From positions 1 to 32,807 of the forward strand of contig CAJYXO010000035.1 in assembly GCA_913778765.1 (NCBI GenBank): DNA of 32,807 nucleotides, given 5' to 3'. Of the stretch, positions 25,058 through 32,807 are shown one piece after another; position 1 is the stretch's first letter, and each line of letters opens with the position of its first letter. Origin of the DNA: an uncultured Massilia sp. GTDB taxonomy: Bacteria > Pseudomonadota > Gammaproteobacteria > Burkholderiales > Burkholderiaceae_D. The translations under genes were made by a program, and so were the position numbers. The notes beneath the pieces are model-generated. The model saw nothing but the letters and a program-made list of their open reading frames with translations. It searched no databases and was not told where the DNA came from.

Positions 25058-25663
25058 TCAGGCAACCGACAAGGCCGTCATCCCGACTTCCCCCAGCCGC
25101 ACCGGCACCGCCCCACGCGCCACCATGCGGTCGAGCGCGCGCCGGCCGTCGCCGGCCTGCACGTCCACCGCGCGCATCGCCTCCGGCACGATCAGGGCAT
25201 CGAAGCCCTCTTCCAGCGCGTCGGTGACGGTGTTCAGCACGCAGTAATCGGTGGCCAGCCCGCAGACGGTCACGCGGCCGACGCCGCGCGCGCGCAGCTG
25301 GCCGGCCAGGCCGGTGCCGGCAAAGGCGGAATAGGCATCCACGGCGGCGGATTCGGCCTTCGAGACGACGATGGCGTCGTCCGGCAGCGCCAGCTCGGCG
25401 GTGAACTCGGCGCCGGGCGTGCCCGCGATGCAGTGCGGCGGCCAGGGCCCGCCCTGCTCCGCGAACGAACAGTGCCGGTCAGGATGCCAGTCGCGCGTCG
25501 CGTAGACCGGCAGGCCCTGTTCGCGGAACAGCGCGATCAGGTGGTTGATCGGCGCAACGACCTCATGCCCGCTGTCGACGCCGAGGGCGCCGCCGGGCAG
25601 GAAGTCGACCTGCATGTCGATGACCAGGAGGGCGTCGCTGGGTTCGAGGTGGATCGCGCTCAT
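25058..25663 (-). CDS. pncA: Nicotinamidase (pyrazinamidase)
   Basis: The 201-residue cysteine hydrolase has the full set of active-site residues: catalytic Asp16 (VIDMQVDF), Lys102 (VVSKAES) and Cys141 (ATDYCVLNT), and the metal ligands Asp58, His60 and His64 in RDWHPDRHCSF. PPHCIAGTPGAEF and the cis-peptide GLATDYC are typical of PncA. It converts nicotinamide to nicotinate and ammonia for NAD salvage in the cytosol. Length matches the family. It follows the small 118-residue gene after 10 bp on the same strand, so the two are likely one transcript. Nicotinamide is also the product of the Sir2 enzyme encoded at 10489-11349, although the loci are far apart. Confidence 0.95.
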   Translation of the reverse strand: MSAIHLEPSDALLVIDMQVDFLPGGALGVDSGHEVVAPINHLIALFREQGLPVYATRDWHPDRHCSFAEQGGPWPPHCIAGTPGAEFTAELALPDDAIVVSKAESAAVDAYSAFAGTGLAGQLRARGVGRVTVCGLATDYCVLNTVTDALEEGFDALIVPEAMRAVDVQAGDGRRALDRMVARGAVPVRLGEVGMTALSVA

Positions 25664-25673
25664 GTGTCGGTGC

Positions 25674-26030
25674 TCAGTGCCGGCTCGTGTTCGGCTGCGC
25701 CGCCCGGTGCGCCGGGTCCGGATCCAGGGCGCCGTGACGTTCGAGGATGGCCTCGGCGCGCTGCGCCAGGCTGTCGTCGGATGCGTTCACGACGATCATG
25801 CAGTCGCGTACGTCGTCCTGCGCGGTCGGGGCATAGGTGTGGGTGTAGGCCGTCTTGCCTTTCACGTCGGGATTGTCGCCGACCGCGAAATTGCCTTGCA
25901 CGGCGCCGGTTTCGTAGATCAGCATATCGATTTTCACGTCGTCGGCGGGGACGCCGGCCGCCAGCAGTTCCTGGCGCGCCTGTTCGGCGGACGACAGCTG
26001 TTTGAAAGTGCGAACGATGGGATTCTGCAT
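25674..26030 (-). CDS. Conserved small protein of unknown function (118 aa)
   Basis: The start at 26030 has GGAGCAAGCC directly upstream on the minus strand. The protein opens with MQNPIVRTFKQLSSAEQARQ, then ELLAAGVPADDVKID, a pattern of strand, helix and strand seen in YflT-like (general stress 17M-type) N-terminal domains, where a short beta-alpha-beta unit begins with a transfer or sorting of damaged phrases such as VRTF...AxxAxxELxxAGxxxxDV. The middle has GNFAVGDNPDVKGKTAYTHTY, and the end (DSLAQRAEAILERHGALDPDP) is helical and then disordered. It has no signal peptide. The resemblance is weak and the function unknown. It is divergent from the aminotransferase-like gene and probably co-transcribed with pncA. 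Confidence 0.7.
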   Translation of the reverse strand: MQNPIVRTFKQLSSAEQARQELLAAGVPADDVKIDMLIYETGAVQGNFAVGDNPDVKGKTAYTHTYAPTAQDDVRDCMIVVNASDDSLAQRAEAILERHGALDPDPAHRAAQPNTSRH

Positions 26031-26243
26031 GGCTTGCTCCAACGATGATCCATTCGCGTCCACCGTACCAGAAACAGCCGCGGGGCGGCGCTCGCGCCCG
26101 CGGCGGTATGCGCCATGGATTGCTCGACAGTTACATCTGTGTCCCGTGCGGCATTTTATTTTAAAACTAGTACAATCAGGAAATACTTTGCTGAGTTCGA
26201 TCAAAAGGTCAACCATATCAAACACTTACGGAGCCAAGCACAG
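26031..26243. other. AT-rich divergent intergenic region before the aminotransferase-like operon
   Basis: The 213-bp gap between the divergent small gene and the aminotransferase-like gene turns AT-rich from about 26150 (GCATTTTATTTTAAAAC). It holds a TACAAT box at 26171-26176 without a matching -35. The frame of the aminotransferase-like gene is open through it, but the encoded residues are unlike the family and the composition is non-coding. I see no clear operator or riboswitch. Confidence 0.4.
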
Positions 26244-27410
26244 ATGAAACCATCGGCCAGGATCGCCAATTCCCGCCCGCTCGCCACCACTGCCATGCAC
26301 GGCCGCGTGGAAAGCATGCGCGCCGAAGGCCAGGCGGTCATCGACTTTTCGATCGCGATCTCGCACTTCCCGGCGCCGCGCCCGGTGCTGGACGCGGTTG
26401 CCGCCGCCGTCGAACGCGAACGCACCATGCCGTATACCAGCGTGGTCGGCGCCCTCGACGTGCGCACCCGCCTGGCTGCCAAGCTGCGCAAGGAAAACGG
26501 CATCGAGGCGGCGCCGTCCGAAATCATCGTCACCAACGGCGCCAAGCAGGCGCTGTACGAAGCCCTGTACGCGGTGACCGACCCGGGCGACAGCGTCCTC
26601 GTGTTCAAGCCGCACTGGCCCGCTTATGTTGCTACTTCACAACTTCTTGGCCTGCGTCCCATCCTGGTCGACTTGCCCGATGAAATCACGCCACAGTTCC
26701 TGAATAGCCTGGAAACGCCGAAGGTTCTCATCATCAATAACCCGCACAATCCGACCGGCAAGGTGTACACTCGCGTCGAACTGGAACATATTCGTGCCTG
26801 GGTGGAAGGTAACGGGGCCAGGGTGATCGTCGACGAGAGTTACGAGCACCTGATCTTCGAAGGCGGACACACCAGCCTGGCGGCCCTGTGCGACTGGCGG
26901 AAGATCGGTGTGGTCACCATCTTCTCGGCCTCGCAGAGTTACGCCATGATGGGCTGGCGGGTCGGCTTCGCGCTGGCCCCGGCCGAATTGGTCAACGCGA
27001 TGCAGACGCTGCAGGGTCCGATCACGGCCGCCGCGCCGCACCTGTCGCAGGTGGCGGCCGACGTGGCCTTCGCCACCGGCGCGCCGCACGAGATGATGGC
27101 GGAGTACCGCCAGCGGCGCGACCTGGCGGTGAAGCTGTTTGCCGAGGTCCCCTGGATCGTCATGCACGCGCCGGCTTCCGGACCGTACCTGTGGGGGGAC
27201 GTGCGCAGCCTATACGCGGCCGGCGAGGTGATGGACACCGTCGGCTTCGCCGAACGGCTGATCGAAGAGAAGAAAGTGGCCATCATGCCCGGCGATGCGC
27301 TGGGCGTCCCGGGCTTCATCCGGATCGGCTACATTTCCGACGACGTGGCGACGCTGCGCGACGGCATCCGCAGGATCATAGAATTTGGAGATGCCTACAA
27401 GGCAGTATAA
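26244..27410 (+). CDS. Fold-type-I aminotransferase-like protein with Gln in place of the PLP lysine
   Basis: The 388-residue protein has the whole aminotransferase class I/II plan: PYTSVVGALDVRTRLAAKL, EIIVTNGAKQALYEAL, Trp125 in KPHWPAYV (the ring that stacks on PLP), Asn169 in NNPHNPTGK, Asp197 and Tyr200 in VDESYE, Arg239 in MMGWRVG and the substrate-carboxylate Arg360 in GFIRIGY. However, the SFSKSYAMTGWR motif reads FSASQSYAMMGWR: the Schiff-base lysine is Gln231 (codon CAG, 26934-26936). Normal transamination needs that lysine. So the protein is either a pseudoenzyme or ligand-binding sensor, or uses PMP or another mechanism, or the base is a strain-specific mutation or error (AAG to CAG is one change). 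Start 26244 has GGAG upstream. The hybrid kinase gene begins 8 bp after its stop, so an operon is likely. Confidence 0.88.
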   Translation: MKPSARIANSRPLATTAMHGRVESMRAEGQAVIDFSIAISHFPAPRPVLDAVAAAVERERTMPYTSVVGALDVRTRLAAKLRKENGIEAAPSEIIVTNGAKQALYEALYAVTDPGDSVLVFKPHWPAYVATSQLLGLRPILVDLPDEITPQFLNSLETPKVLIINNPHNPTGKVYTRVELEHIRAWVEGNGARVIVDESYEHLIFEGGHTSLAALCDWRKIGVVTIFSASQSYAMMGWRVGFALAPAELVNAMQTLQGPITAAAPHLSQVAADVAFATGAPHEMMAEYRQRRDLAVKLFAEVPWIVMHAPASGPYLWGDVRSLYAAGEVMDTVGFAERLIEEKKVAIMPGDALGVPGFIRIGYISDDVATLRDGIRRIIEFGDAYKAV

Positions 27411-27418
27411 AGAGAACG

Positions 27419-29668
27419 ATGACATCCGGGTCGGGCCGCAGTAAAGGCCGCTTTCGCTTGAACAGCCTGCGCAGCCGCCTGATGCTGCTGGTGGCGCTGG
27501 CAATGATGCCGCTGGCGGTCATGACCGTCCTGTCGGGTATTCGCGAACGCGAACACGCCATCAAGGCGTCCGAAGAAAACCTGCGCCGCCTGACCGGCAT
27601 GGCGGCCGCTAACGAAGCCCAGTCGCTCGAGGGCGCGCGCCAGATCCTGGTCGACCTGGCCAGCGTGCCCGACCTGATGGGCGATACCGCCAAATGCACC
27701 TCGCTGCTGTCGGACGTCCTCGACCGCAACGAAGGCTTCGTCAACTTCGGCCTGATCCAGCTGAACGGCGACGTCACCTGTTCCGCCGTCCCGCTGCTGC
27801 ACCCGGTCAACCTGGGCGACCGCAGCCACTTCCGCCGCGCGATTGCCGAACGCCGCTTCATCGCCGGCGACTACGTGTTCGGCCGCGTGATCAAGAAGCA
27901 CACCATCAACCTCACCTACCCGGTCATCGACCGCGCTGGCCATGTGCTGGCGGTGGTGTTCGCGGCGATGGACCTGGAAGGCCTGGACACCTTCATCAAC
28001 GACATCAACCTGCCGCCCGGCTCGGTGCTGGCGACCACCGACGCGCGCGGCAGCATCATCTCGCGCCGCCCCGACCCGGAACGCTATTTCGGCACCCGCA
28101 TGGCGCCGACCATGCTGGAAGCGATGGCGACCGCCGGCCAGCGCGCCATGACGATCCGCGGCGAAGACGGCGTCGAACGCCTGCATACCTTCGCCCGCGT
28201 CGGCGCGCCGGCCCTGTCCGACTACACCGTCACGATCGGCATCCCGACCGACACCATTACCTCGGCCGCGCGCCACGACCTGCTGATGTCCCTGCTCGGC
28301 CTGGCCGCGACCACCATGCTGGCCCTGCTGGCCGCCTGGCTGGTCGGCGACGTGCTGATCGTGCAGCGCGTGCGCAAGCTGATGGGCACCGCCGAACGCA
28401 TCGCCGCCGGCGACCTCGACGCCCGTTCCGGCATCGACTACGCCCACGAGGAAATCGGCAACCTGGCCCAGGCCCTGGACCGCATGGCGGCTTCGCTGCA
28501 GAAGAAGGAAGCCGCGCGCTCGCTCGCCGAACGCGAGCTGCGCGCCGCCGACCAGCGCAAGGACGAGTTCCTGGCAATGCTGGCGCACGAGCTGCGCAAC
28601 CCGCTGGCGCCGATCAGCACCGGCGCGCATTTGCTGAAGCTGCTCCACTCCGACAACGCCCAGATCACCCAGACCTGCTCGATCATCGTGCGCCAGGTCG
28701 ACCACATGACCAGCCTGGTCGACGACCTGCTGGACGTGTCGCGCGTGACGCGCGGGCTGGTGTCGCTGTCGACCCAGGTGCTGGACCTGAAGCGCGTGGT
28801 CGACGACGCCGTCGAGCAGATCCGCCCGCTCATCACGGCGCGCCGCCACCGCGTGGTCATCGACCTGCCGCCGGCGCCCGTCCACGTCAAGGGCGACCAC
28901 AAGCGCCTGGTGCAGGTGGTCGCCAACCTGCTGAACAACGCCACCAAGTACACGCCGGAAGGCGGCACGCTGCAGCTGCGCCTCGAAGCAGACGGCCAGG
29001 ACTTCGTGCTGACGGTGCTCGACGACGGCATCGGCATGGATCCGGGCCTGGTGGACCGCGTGTTCGACCTGTTCACCCAGGCCGAGCGCACCCCGGACCG
29101 CTCGCAGGGCGGCCTGGGCCTCGGCCTGGCCCTGGTGAAGAGCCTGGTCGAGCTGCACGGCGGCACCGTGCAGGCGTCCAGCGCGGGCCTCGGCAAGGGC
29201 TCGATGTTTACGGTGCGCCTGCCGCGCTACCACCAGGACGTGGCGCTGGCGCCGGCGCCGTCGATGGAACGGCTGGCGGACGGCGCCTCGCCGCTGCGCA
29301 TCCTGCTGGTCGACGACAACGTCGACGCGGTCCACACCCTGCAGCTGTTCCTGCACTCGGCCGGCCACGAAGTCGAAGTGGCCTACTCGGCCGGCGATGC
29401 GCTGGAGCTGGCCAAGAGCTTCCTGCCGGAAGTCTGCCTGCTCGACATCGGCCTGCCCGATTACGACGGCAACGAACTGGCGCGCCGCCTTCGCGTGCTG
29501 CCGCAAGCCAGCGGCGCGACCCTGATCGCGATGACCGGCTACGGCCGCCAGCAGGACCGCGACGCCTCGATGGCGGCCGGCTTCGACCATTATCTCGTCA
29601 AGCCGGTCAATACGACCCAGCTGTCGGACATCCTGGCGGCGGCCGCCGAGGCGGGCATCCGGCGCTAA
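27419..29668 (+). CDS. Membrane hybrid histidine kinase (Cache sensor, HAMP, HisKA, HATPase, receiver)
   Basis: The 749-residue protein has TM1 at about 18-40 ([20 protein letters not shown]), a periplasmic dCache/PAS-like domain (about 45-275, with [23 protein letters not shown] and [22 protein letters not shown]), TM2 at about 290-315, HAMP (about 320-370), and HisKA with His390 in [11 protein letters not shown]. HATPase_c has [20 protein letters not shown] and [10 protein letters not shown], and the C-terminal receiver has acceptor Asp676 in [11 protein letters not shown] and Lys in VKPV. The FRRAI...[11 protein letters not shown] pattern is shared by Cache domains that bind small ligands, often amino acids or organic acids. 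The start ATG follows the aminotransferase-like gene by 8 bp with an AGAGA ribosome site, so a joint role is plausible. No separate output response regulator is visible nearby. Confidence 0.93.
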   Translation: MTSGSGRSKGRFRLNSLRSRLMLLVALAMMPLAVMTVLSGIREREHAIKASEENLRRLTGMAAANEAQSLEGARQILVDLASVPDLMGDTAKCTSLLSDVLDRNEGFVNFGLIQLNGDVTCSAVPLLHPVNLGDRSHFRRAIAERRFIAGDYVFGRVIKKHTINLTYPVIDRAGHVLAVVFAAMDLEGLDTFINDINLPPGSVLATTDARGSIISRRPDPERYFGTRMAPTMLEAMATAGQRAMTIRGEDGVERLHTFARVGAPALSDYTVTIGIPTDTITSAARHDLLMSLLGLAATTMLALLAAWLVGDVLIVQRVRKLMGTAERIAAGDLDARSGIDYAHEEIGNLAQALDRMAASLQKKEAARSLAERELRAADQRKDEFLAMLAHELRNPLAPISTGAHLLKLLHSDNAQITQTCSIIVRQVDHMTSLVDDLLDVSRVTRGLVSLSTQVLDLKRVVDDAVEQIRPLITARRHRVVIDLPPAPVHVKGDHKRLVQVVANLLNNATKYTPEGGTLQLRLEADGQDFVLTVLDDGIGMDPGLVDRVFDLFTQAERTPDRSQGGLGLGLALVKSLVELHGGTVQASSAGLGKGSMFTVRLPRYHQDVALAPAPSMERLADGASPLRILLVDDNVDAVHTLQLFLHSAGHEVEVAYSAGDALELAKSFLPEVCLLDIGLPDYDGNELARRLRVLPQASGATLIAMTGYGRQQDRDASMAAGFDHYLVKPVNTTQLSDILAAAAEAGIRR

Positions 29669-29726
29669 CGAAACCACGCTCTGCCGCGTCATCCCTTATC
29701 ATCGGGTTTTGACAGGGAGACAAGGG

Positions 29727-31364
29727 ATGGAGTCGGTCGAAGTGGTGCTGGCGATGCTGCTGGCGGTGGTGGCCAGCGGCTGGATCGGGCGCATGCTGCC
29801 CTTCGGCGTGCCGCTGCCGCTGATCCAGATCGCGCTGGGCGCCGTGATTTCCGGCGTGTTCCGCCACGGCGTCGCGCTCGACCCCGAGATCTTCTTCCTG
29901 CTGTTCCTGCCGCCGCTGCTGTTCCTGGACGGCTGGCGCATCCCCAAGGTGGGCCTGTTCCGCGACAAGGGCACGATTCTCGAGCTGGCTTTCGGCCTGG
30001 TGCTGTTCACCGTGCTCGGCGCCGGCTGGCTGATGCACTGGCTGATCCCCTCGCTGCCGCTGCCGGTGGCCTTCGCGCTGGCGGCCATCGTCGCCCCCAC
30101 CGACCCGGTGGCGGTGTCCGCCATCACCAGCCGGATCCCGGTGCCGCCGCGCCTGATGCACATCATCGAGGGCGAATCCCTGCTCAACGACGCCAGCGGC
30201 CTGGTGTGCTTCCGCTTCGCGGTGACGGCGGCCGTCACCGGCAGTTTTTCGCCGGCCAAGGCCGGGCTGACCTTCCTGTGGGTGGCGCTGGCCGGCATCG
30301 GCGCCGGCGTGCTGGTGACCTGGGCGGTCACGCGCACCCACGGCATCCTGCAGCGCCGCTTCGGCGAGGACGAAGGCATGCCGATCCTGATCAACCTGCT
30401 GACGCCGTTCGGCGCCTACCTCGCCGCCGAGCACCTGAACGCCTCCGGCATCCTGGCGGCGGTGGCGGCCGGTGTCACCATGAGCTACGTGGAGCTGAGC
30501 GGCTCGGCCACGGCCTCGACCCGGATCCGCCGCAACGTCATCTGGGACGCCCTGCAGTTCACCCTGAACGGCGTAATGTTCGTGCTGCTGGGCGAACAGC
30601 TGCCCGACATCGCGCGCGAGGCCCTGCATCCCTTCGACGGCGGCGCGCCCTACGATCCGTGGTGGCTGGCGCGCAATGCGCTGGCGCTCAGCCTGGGCCT
30701 GGTGCTGCTGCGCTTCGTGTGGGTGTGGGTATCGCTGCGCCTGACCATCCTGAACCGGCGCCGCCTGGGCCAGCAGGTCTTCAAGCCGCGCCTTCGCCTG
30801 ATCCTGGCCACCTCCTTCGCCGGCGTGCGCGGCGCGCTCACCATGGCCGGCGTGATGACCCTGCCGCTGGCGCTGGCCGACGGCACGCCCTTCCCCGGCC
30901 GCCAGCTGGCGATCCTGCTGGCCAGCGCCGTCATCGTGGTCTCGCTGCTGCTGGCCAGTGTGATGCTGCCGCGCCTGCTGCGCGGGCTGGAAGTGCCGCC
31001 CGAGCCGGAGGCCGAGCAGGAAGAGGACCGCGCGCGCCAGGCGGCGGTCGGCGCCGCGGTCGAGGCGGTGGAGCGGGCCGGCCGCGCGCACGAGGGCCGG
31101 CCGGACGCCGAGCTGCACGCCAACGCCTACGGCACCGTGGCCGGGCTGTACCGCAATCGCCTGCGCACGATCGAGAAGAACGTCGGCGGCGGGCCGGACG
31201 CGCAGGCGGCGCGCGATGCCGAGCGTGAGTACCGGCTGACGGCGCTGCGGGCCGAGCGCGATACGATTTTGCGGCTGGGGCGCGAGCGGGAGATTTCGGA
31301 TGAGACGGCGCGCAAGCTGCTGCGCGAGATCGATCTGGTGGAGGCGCGGTATCGGGAGGGGTGA
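29727..31364 (+). CDS. CPA1-family Na+/H+ antiporter (NhaP/YjcE type)
   Basis: The 545-residue protein has about 12 membrane segments (residues 1-430). Conserved ion-path motifs are FLPPLLFLDGW (60-70), IVAPTDPVAVS with Asp126 (121-131), EGESLLNDASGLV with Asn154-Asp155, and FAGVRGALTMAGVM near the end of the membrane part. A hydrophilic C-terminal tail (about 430-545) is rich in Glu, Arg and Ala and looks coiled-coil; such tails regulate activity by pH or partners. It exchanges Na+ or K+ for protons across the inner membrane. The start at 29727 follows an AGGGAGACAAGGG stretch; six upstream codons from a TTG at 29709 are unlikely. The gene begins 58 bp after the hybrid kinase and could be in the same transcript. 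It is convergent with the RHH gene, 17 bp away. Confidence 0.93.
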   Translation: MESVEVVLAMLLAVVASGWIGRMLPFGVPLPLIQIALGAVISGVFRHGVALDPEIFFLLFLPPLLFLDGWRIPKVGLFRDKGTILELAFGLVLFTVLGAGWLMHWLIPSLPLPVAFALAAIVAPTDPVAVSAITSRIPVPPRLMHIIEGESLLNDASGLVCFRFAVTAAVTGSFSPAKAGLTFLWVALAGIGAGVLVTWAVTRTHGILQRRFGEDEGMPILINLLTPFGAYLAAEHLNASGILAAVAAGVTMSYVELSGSATASTRIRRNVIWDALQFTLNGVMFVLLGEQLPDIAREALHPFDGGAPYDPWWLARNALALSLGLVLLRFVWVWVSLRLTILNRRRLGQQVFKPRLRLILATSFAGVRGALTMAGVMTLPLALADGTPFPGRQLAILLASAVIVVSLLLASVMLPRLLRGLEVPPEPEAEQEEDRARQAAVGAAVEAVERAGRAHEGRPDAELHANAYGTVAGLYRNRLRTIEKNVGGGPDAQAARDAEREYRLTALRAERDTILRLGREREISDETARKLLREIDLVEARYREG

Positions 31365-31381
31365 AGATCACACCCAGTACA

Positions 31382-31735
31382 TCAAACGGCGAGTTGCCCG
31401 CGCCGTGGACCATTTACCAGCACTTCCATACCGATACGCACATAGCGCCGCATGAGATCGTTCTTGCTGGTTCGCTTGTTAAAAGCCTCGACGCGCAGCT
31501 TGTTATCGACACTCGGTTCGATGTGAACGGTACGCAACACCAACGGCGCACCACTGCGAGCATCTACGCGCTGCAACAGCGTTGGCTGCTGCTTGGCCGC
31601 ATCAATACCGATATGCAGGTAATTCCGGAACAGGTCGGCCTTGCTGGTATGTTTATCGAGCGCTTCGTCACGCAGCTTGTCATCGACGTCGGGGTCTACG
31701 TACACCGTACGGAGAACCATATTTTCGGTAAGCAT
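31382..31735 (-). CDS. Tandem (single-chain) ribbon-helix-helix DNA-binding protein
   Basis: The 117-residue protein consists of two copies of one ribbon-helix-helix unit with a 59-residue period. Unit 1 (7-44) is VLRTVYVDPDVDDKLRDEAL...TSKADLFRNYLHIGI; unit 2 (66-103) is VLRTVHIEPSVDNKLRVEAF...TSKNDLMRRYVRIGM. Each has a beta strand (LRTVYVD) followed by two helices, as in CopG/Arc proteins, where two chains normally supply the two strands. One chain therefore may fold as a pseudo-dimer. Start 31735 was chosen over 31747 because GGAG lies 7 nt before it and the predicted transcript start is near 31760. A perfect palindrome overlaps the promoter -10, so autoregulation is likely. It lies downstream of the FAD monooxygenase gene in lower-GC DNA. 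It could be an antitoxin-like regulator, but no toxin gene is seen. Confidence 0.82.
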   Translation of the reverse strand: MLTENMVLRTVYVDPDVDDKLRDEALDKHTSKADLFRNYLHIGIDAAKQQPTLLQRVDARSGAPLVLRTVHIEPSVDNKLRVEAFNKRTSKNDLMRRYVRIGMEVLVNGPRRGQLAV

Positions 31736-31760
31736 GATGCACTCCATGCAAATTGAGACC

Positions 31761-31795
31761 TATACATGTATACACGTCGCGAGCCCTGGCGTCAA
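31761..31795 (-). promoter_or_regulatory. Promoter with overlapping palindromic operator for the RHH gene
   Basis: On the minus strand TTGACG (31795-31790; 5 of 6) is followed after exactly 17 bp by TATACA (31772-31767; 4 of 6). The perfect 12-bp palindrome TATACATGTATA (31761-31772) covers the -10 element. Expected transcription start is near 31760, giving a 25-nt leader with GGAG before ATG 31735. The layout is typical of an autorepressed gene; the RHH protein is the obvious candidate to bind. Confidence 0.6.
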
Positions 31796-31807
31796 CTTCC
31801 CGAGCTT

Positions 31808-32807
31808 CTACGACTGATAAGCTTGCAGAATGTGGTCGGACATCCCACCCAGGACCATCAGGCTGGCAAAGCCAGGCCCCACTCGCTTCGACAACATCGG
31901 AACATGGAGCAAGGGCAAATTCCAGTGAGGTTCCGTGTACTGAAGTTCCTGCCCCAGGGTCTCCTCCAATGCATCCATGCTCGCGTTGGCAGGCCAGTCT
32001 GGCAGCAGACGCTTGAACCAGCGGGTGTCGAATCCGGTGGCGTCGATCAGGATGTTAGGCTTGATCACGATGGTCGCTTCATTGCCTTGCTTTACGGATA
32101 CAGTAATCTCCTTTTGCTTACCTGTTTTACTCACCTGGACCGACGCTACCTTGCCGTCCATGATGGTCAGGTTTTCGGCCGCAGAAACCCTGTCAATCAC
32201 AGAGGCCCACACCACACCGCGGTTGAGCCTGTTGAACAGGTCATCCTGACTCTCTGGAGACAAAGTCTTCCACGTATCCTCATCACTGAACAGTTTGTTC
32301 TCGAACAAGCTGTCTACCCGTGTATGCAGTACCGCACGCGTCGCCACGACCTGAATGGCATGCTTCATGCAACCGTGCGATAACAGCCACGCCAGGGTTG
32401 CCGCAGCTGTTCCTCCGCCGCCAATGATGAGGATATCGGTGTCGAAGCGATCGGACGTCGCAGAACCGATATTGCGAATCAGCTTGAGCAGTTCATCTTT
32501 GCGTCGCCAAAAGTCTTCGCCGTTGAAGATACGCGCGCATTTCGCTCGCCGTCCCCGTGGGGTTCGGACGGGCAAGCACCTGGCCGGGCCGGGCCCGGTC
32601 ATGACGACGCCATCGAAAACGTCGGCATGGCTTACCGAATTTCCATCCGCAGCCCGGTAATCGACCAACCATTTTCCATCAGACTCCTTGACGCGAGTGA
32701 CCTCACCAATAACCGGGTGGTTATCCGCCTGCTGCAAAGCCCATTGGAGATATTCAGCGAAGATCTTGTGCCTGGGTCGACGCCGGACGCAAACCGCCCA
32801 AGCACAA
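31808..32807 (-). CDS. FAD-dependent N-hydroxylating monooxygenase-like protein (N-terminus outside window)
   Basis: The frame runs off the right edge; 333 residues are visible and the N-terminal FAD-binding part is missing. The visible part begins with a helix (HKIFAEYLQWALQQ), then the middle domain with ARIFNGEDFWRRKDEL, the NADPH-binding Rossmann motif ILIIGGGGTAAATLAWLL, and SLFENKLFSDEDTWKTLSPESQ. Later comes the ATGFD signature (IDATGFDTRWF), the C-terminal FAD/substrate motif of class B N-hydroxylases (SidA/IucD/PvdA, and most like mycobactin lysine N-oxygenase MbtG). Expected activity is N-hydroxylation of an amine such as lysine or ornithine; the substrate is unknown. GC content is clearly below that of the neighbours. 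The double RHH gene follows on the same strand after 72 bp and has its own promoter. Confidence 0.75.
   Translation of the reverse strand, partial: CAWAVCVRRRPRHKIFAEYLQWALQQADNHPVIGEVTRVKESDGKWLVDYRAADGNSVSHADVFDGVVMTGPGPARCLPVRTPRGRRAKCARIFNGEDFWRRKDELLKLIRNIGSATSDRFDTDILIIGGGGTAAATLAWLLSHGCMKHAIQVVATRAVLHTRVDSLFENKLFSDEDTWKTLSPESQDDLFNRLNRGVVWASVIDRVSAAENLTIMDGKVASVQVSKTGKQKEITVSVKQGNEATIVIKPNILIDATGFDTRWFKRLLPDWPANASMDALEETLGQELQYTEPHWNLPLLHVPMLSKRVGPGFASLMVLGGMSDHILQAYQS

Noticed and set aside
31361..31756. A 131-codon plus-strand frame opposite the RHH gene
   Set aside because: The minus-strand frame shows two clear RHH repeats, a ribosome site and a promoter; the plus-strand frame has none of these.

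Overview
The window is GC-rich (clearly above 60 percent over most of its length) and densely coded. Its gene content (HAMP-array hybrid kinases, chrA gene pair, fghA, glpD, Hsp20/phosphoribosyltransferase/erythromycin-esterase-like cluster) suggests a betaproteobacterium of the Oxalobacteraceae, most like Massilia or a relative. That placement is inferred from gene families and codon use; no marker gene is present. All genes are chromosomal in character. I see no rRNA, tRNA, IS element or CRISPR array.

Layout. (1) 1-4602: the 3' part of a very large hybrid histidine kinase with a tandem HAMP array, GAF, HisKA/HATPase and three receiver domains, followed 10 bp later by a CheR-like protein whose catalytic motifs look degenerate. 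(2) 4603-9745: an inverted REP-like pair, a glutathione S-transferase, a secreted M1 aminopeptidase and glycerol-3-phosphate dehydrogenase. (3) 9861-11349: an HD-domain phosphohydrolase translationally overlapped with a Sir2 NAD-dependent deacylase. (4) 11350-14297: an AT-rich 429-bp gap, a UvrD/Rep helicase and a 68-aa protein. Two diverged copies of a 92-bp element with three DnaA-box-like sites at fixed spacing lie on either side of the helicase. (5) 14512-16808: a small Zn-ribbon protein, a split chromate transporter and S-formylglutathione hydrolase. (6) 16869-20726: a stress cluster headed by a good sigma-32 promoter: Hsp20, phosphoribosyltransferase, a membrane-anchored SRPBCC protein and an erythromycin-esterase-like protein. 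(7) 20774-25054: a two-subunit molybdenum hydroxylase of the isoquinoline 1-oxidoreductase type, then a TPR-methyltransferase. (8) 25058-26030 (minus): a small conserved protein and nicotinamidase. (9) 26244-31364: a fold-type-I aminotransferase-like protein, a membrane hybrid histidine kinase and a CPA1 Na+/H+ antiporter. (10) 31382-32807 (minus): a lower-GC segment with a tandemly duplicated ribbon-helix-helix protein and a partial FAD monooxygenase, probably the edge of an acquired island.

The most unusual observations are: the aminotransferase-like protein at 26244-27410, which keeps the PLP-pocket residues but has Gln231 where the Schiff-base lysine should be, and is apparently co-transcribed with a hybrid kinase; the single-chain double ribbon-helix-helix protein with a palindrome on the -10 of its own promoter; the paired DnaA-box elements around the helicase; and several genes whose -10 element sits 6-8 nt before the ATG, as in leaderless mRNAs.
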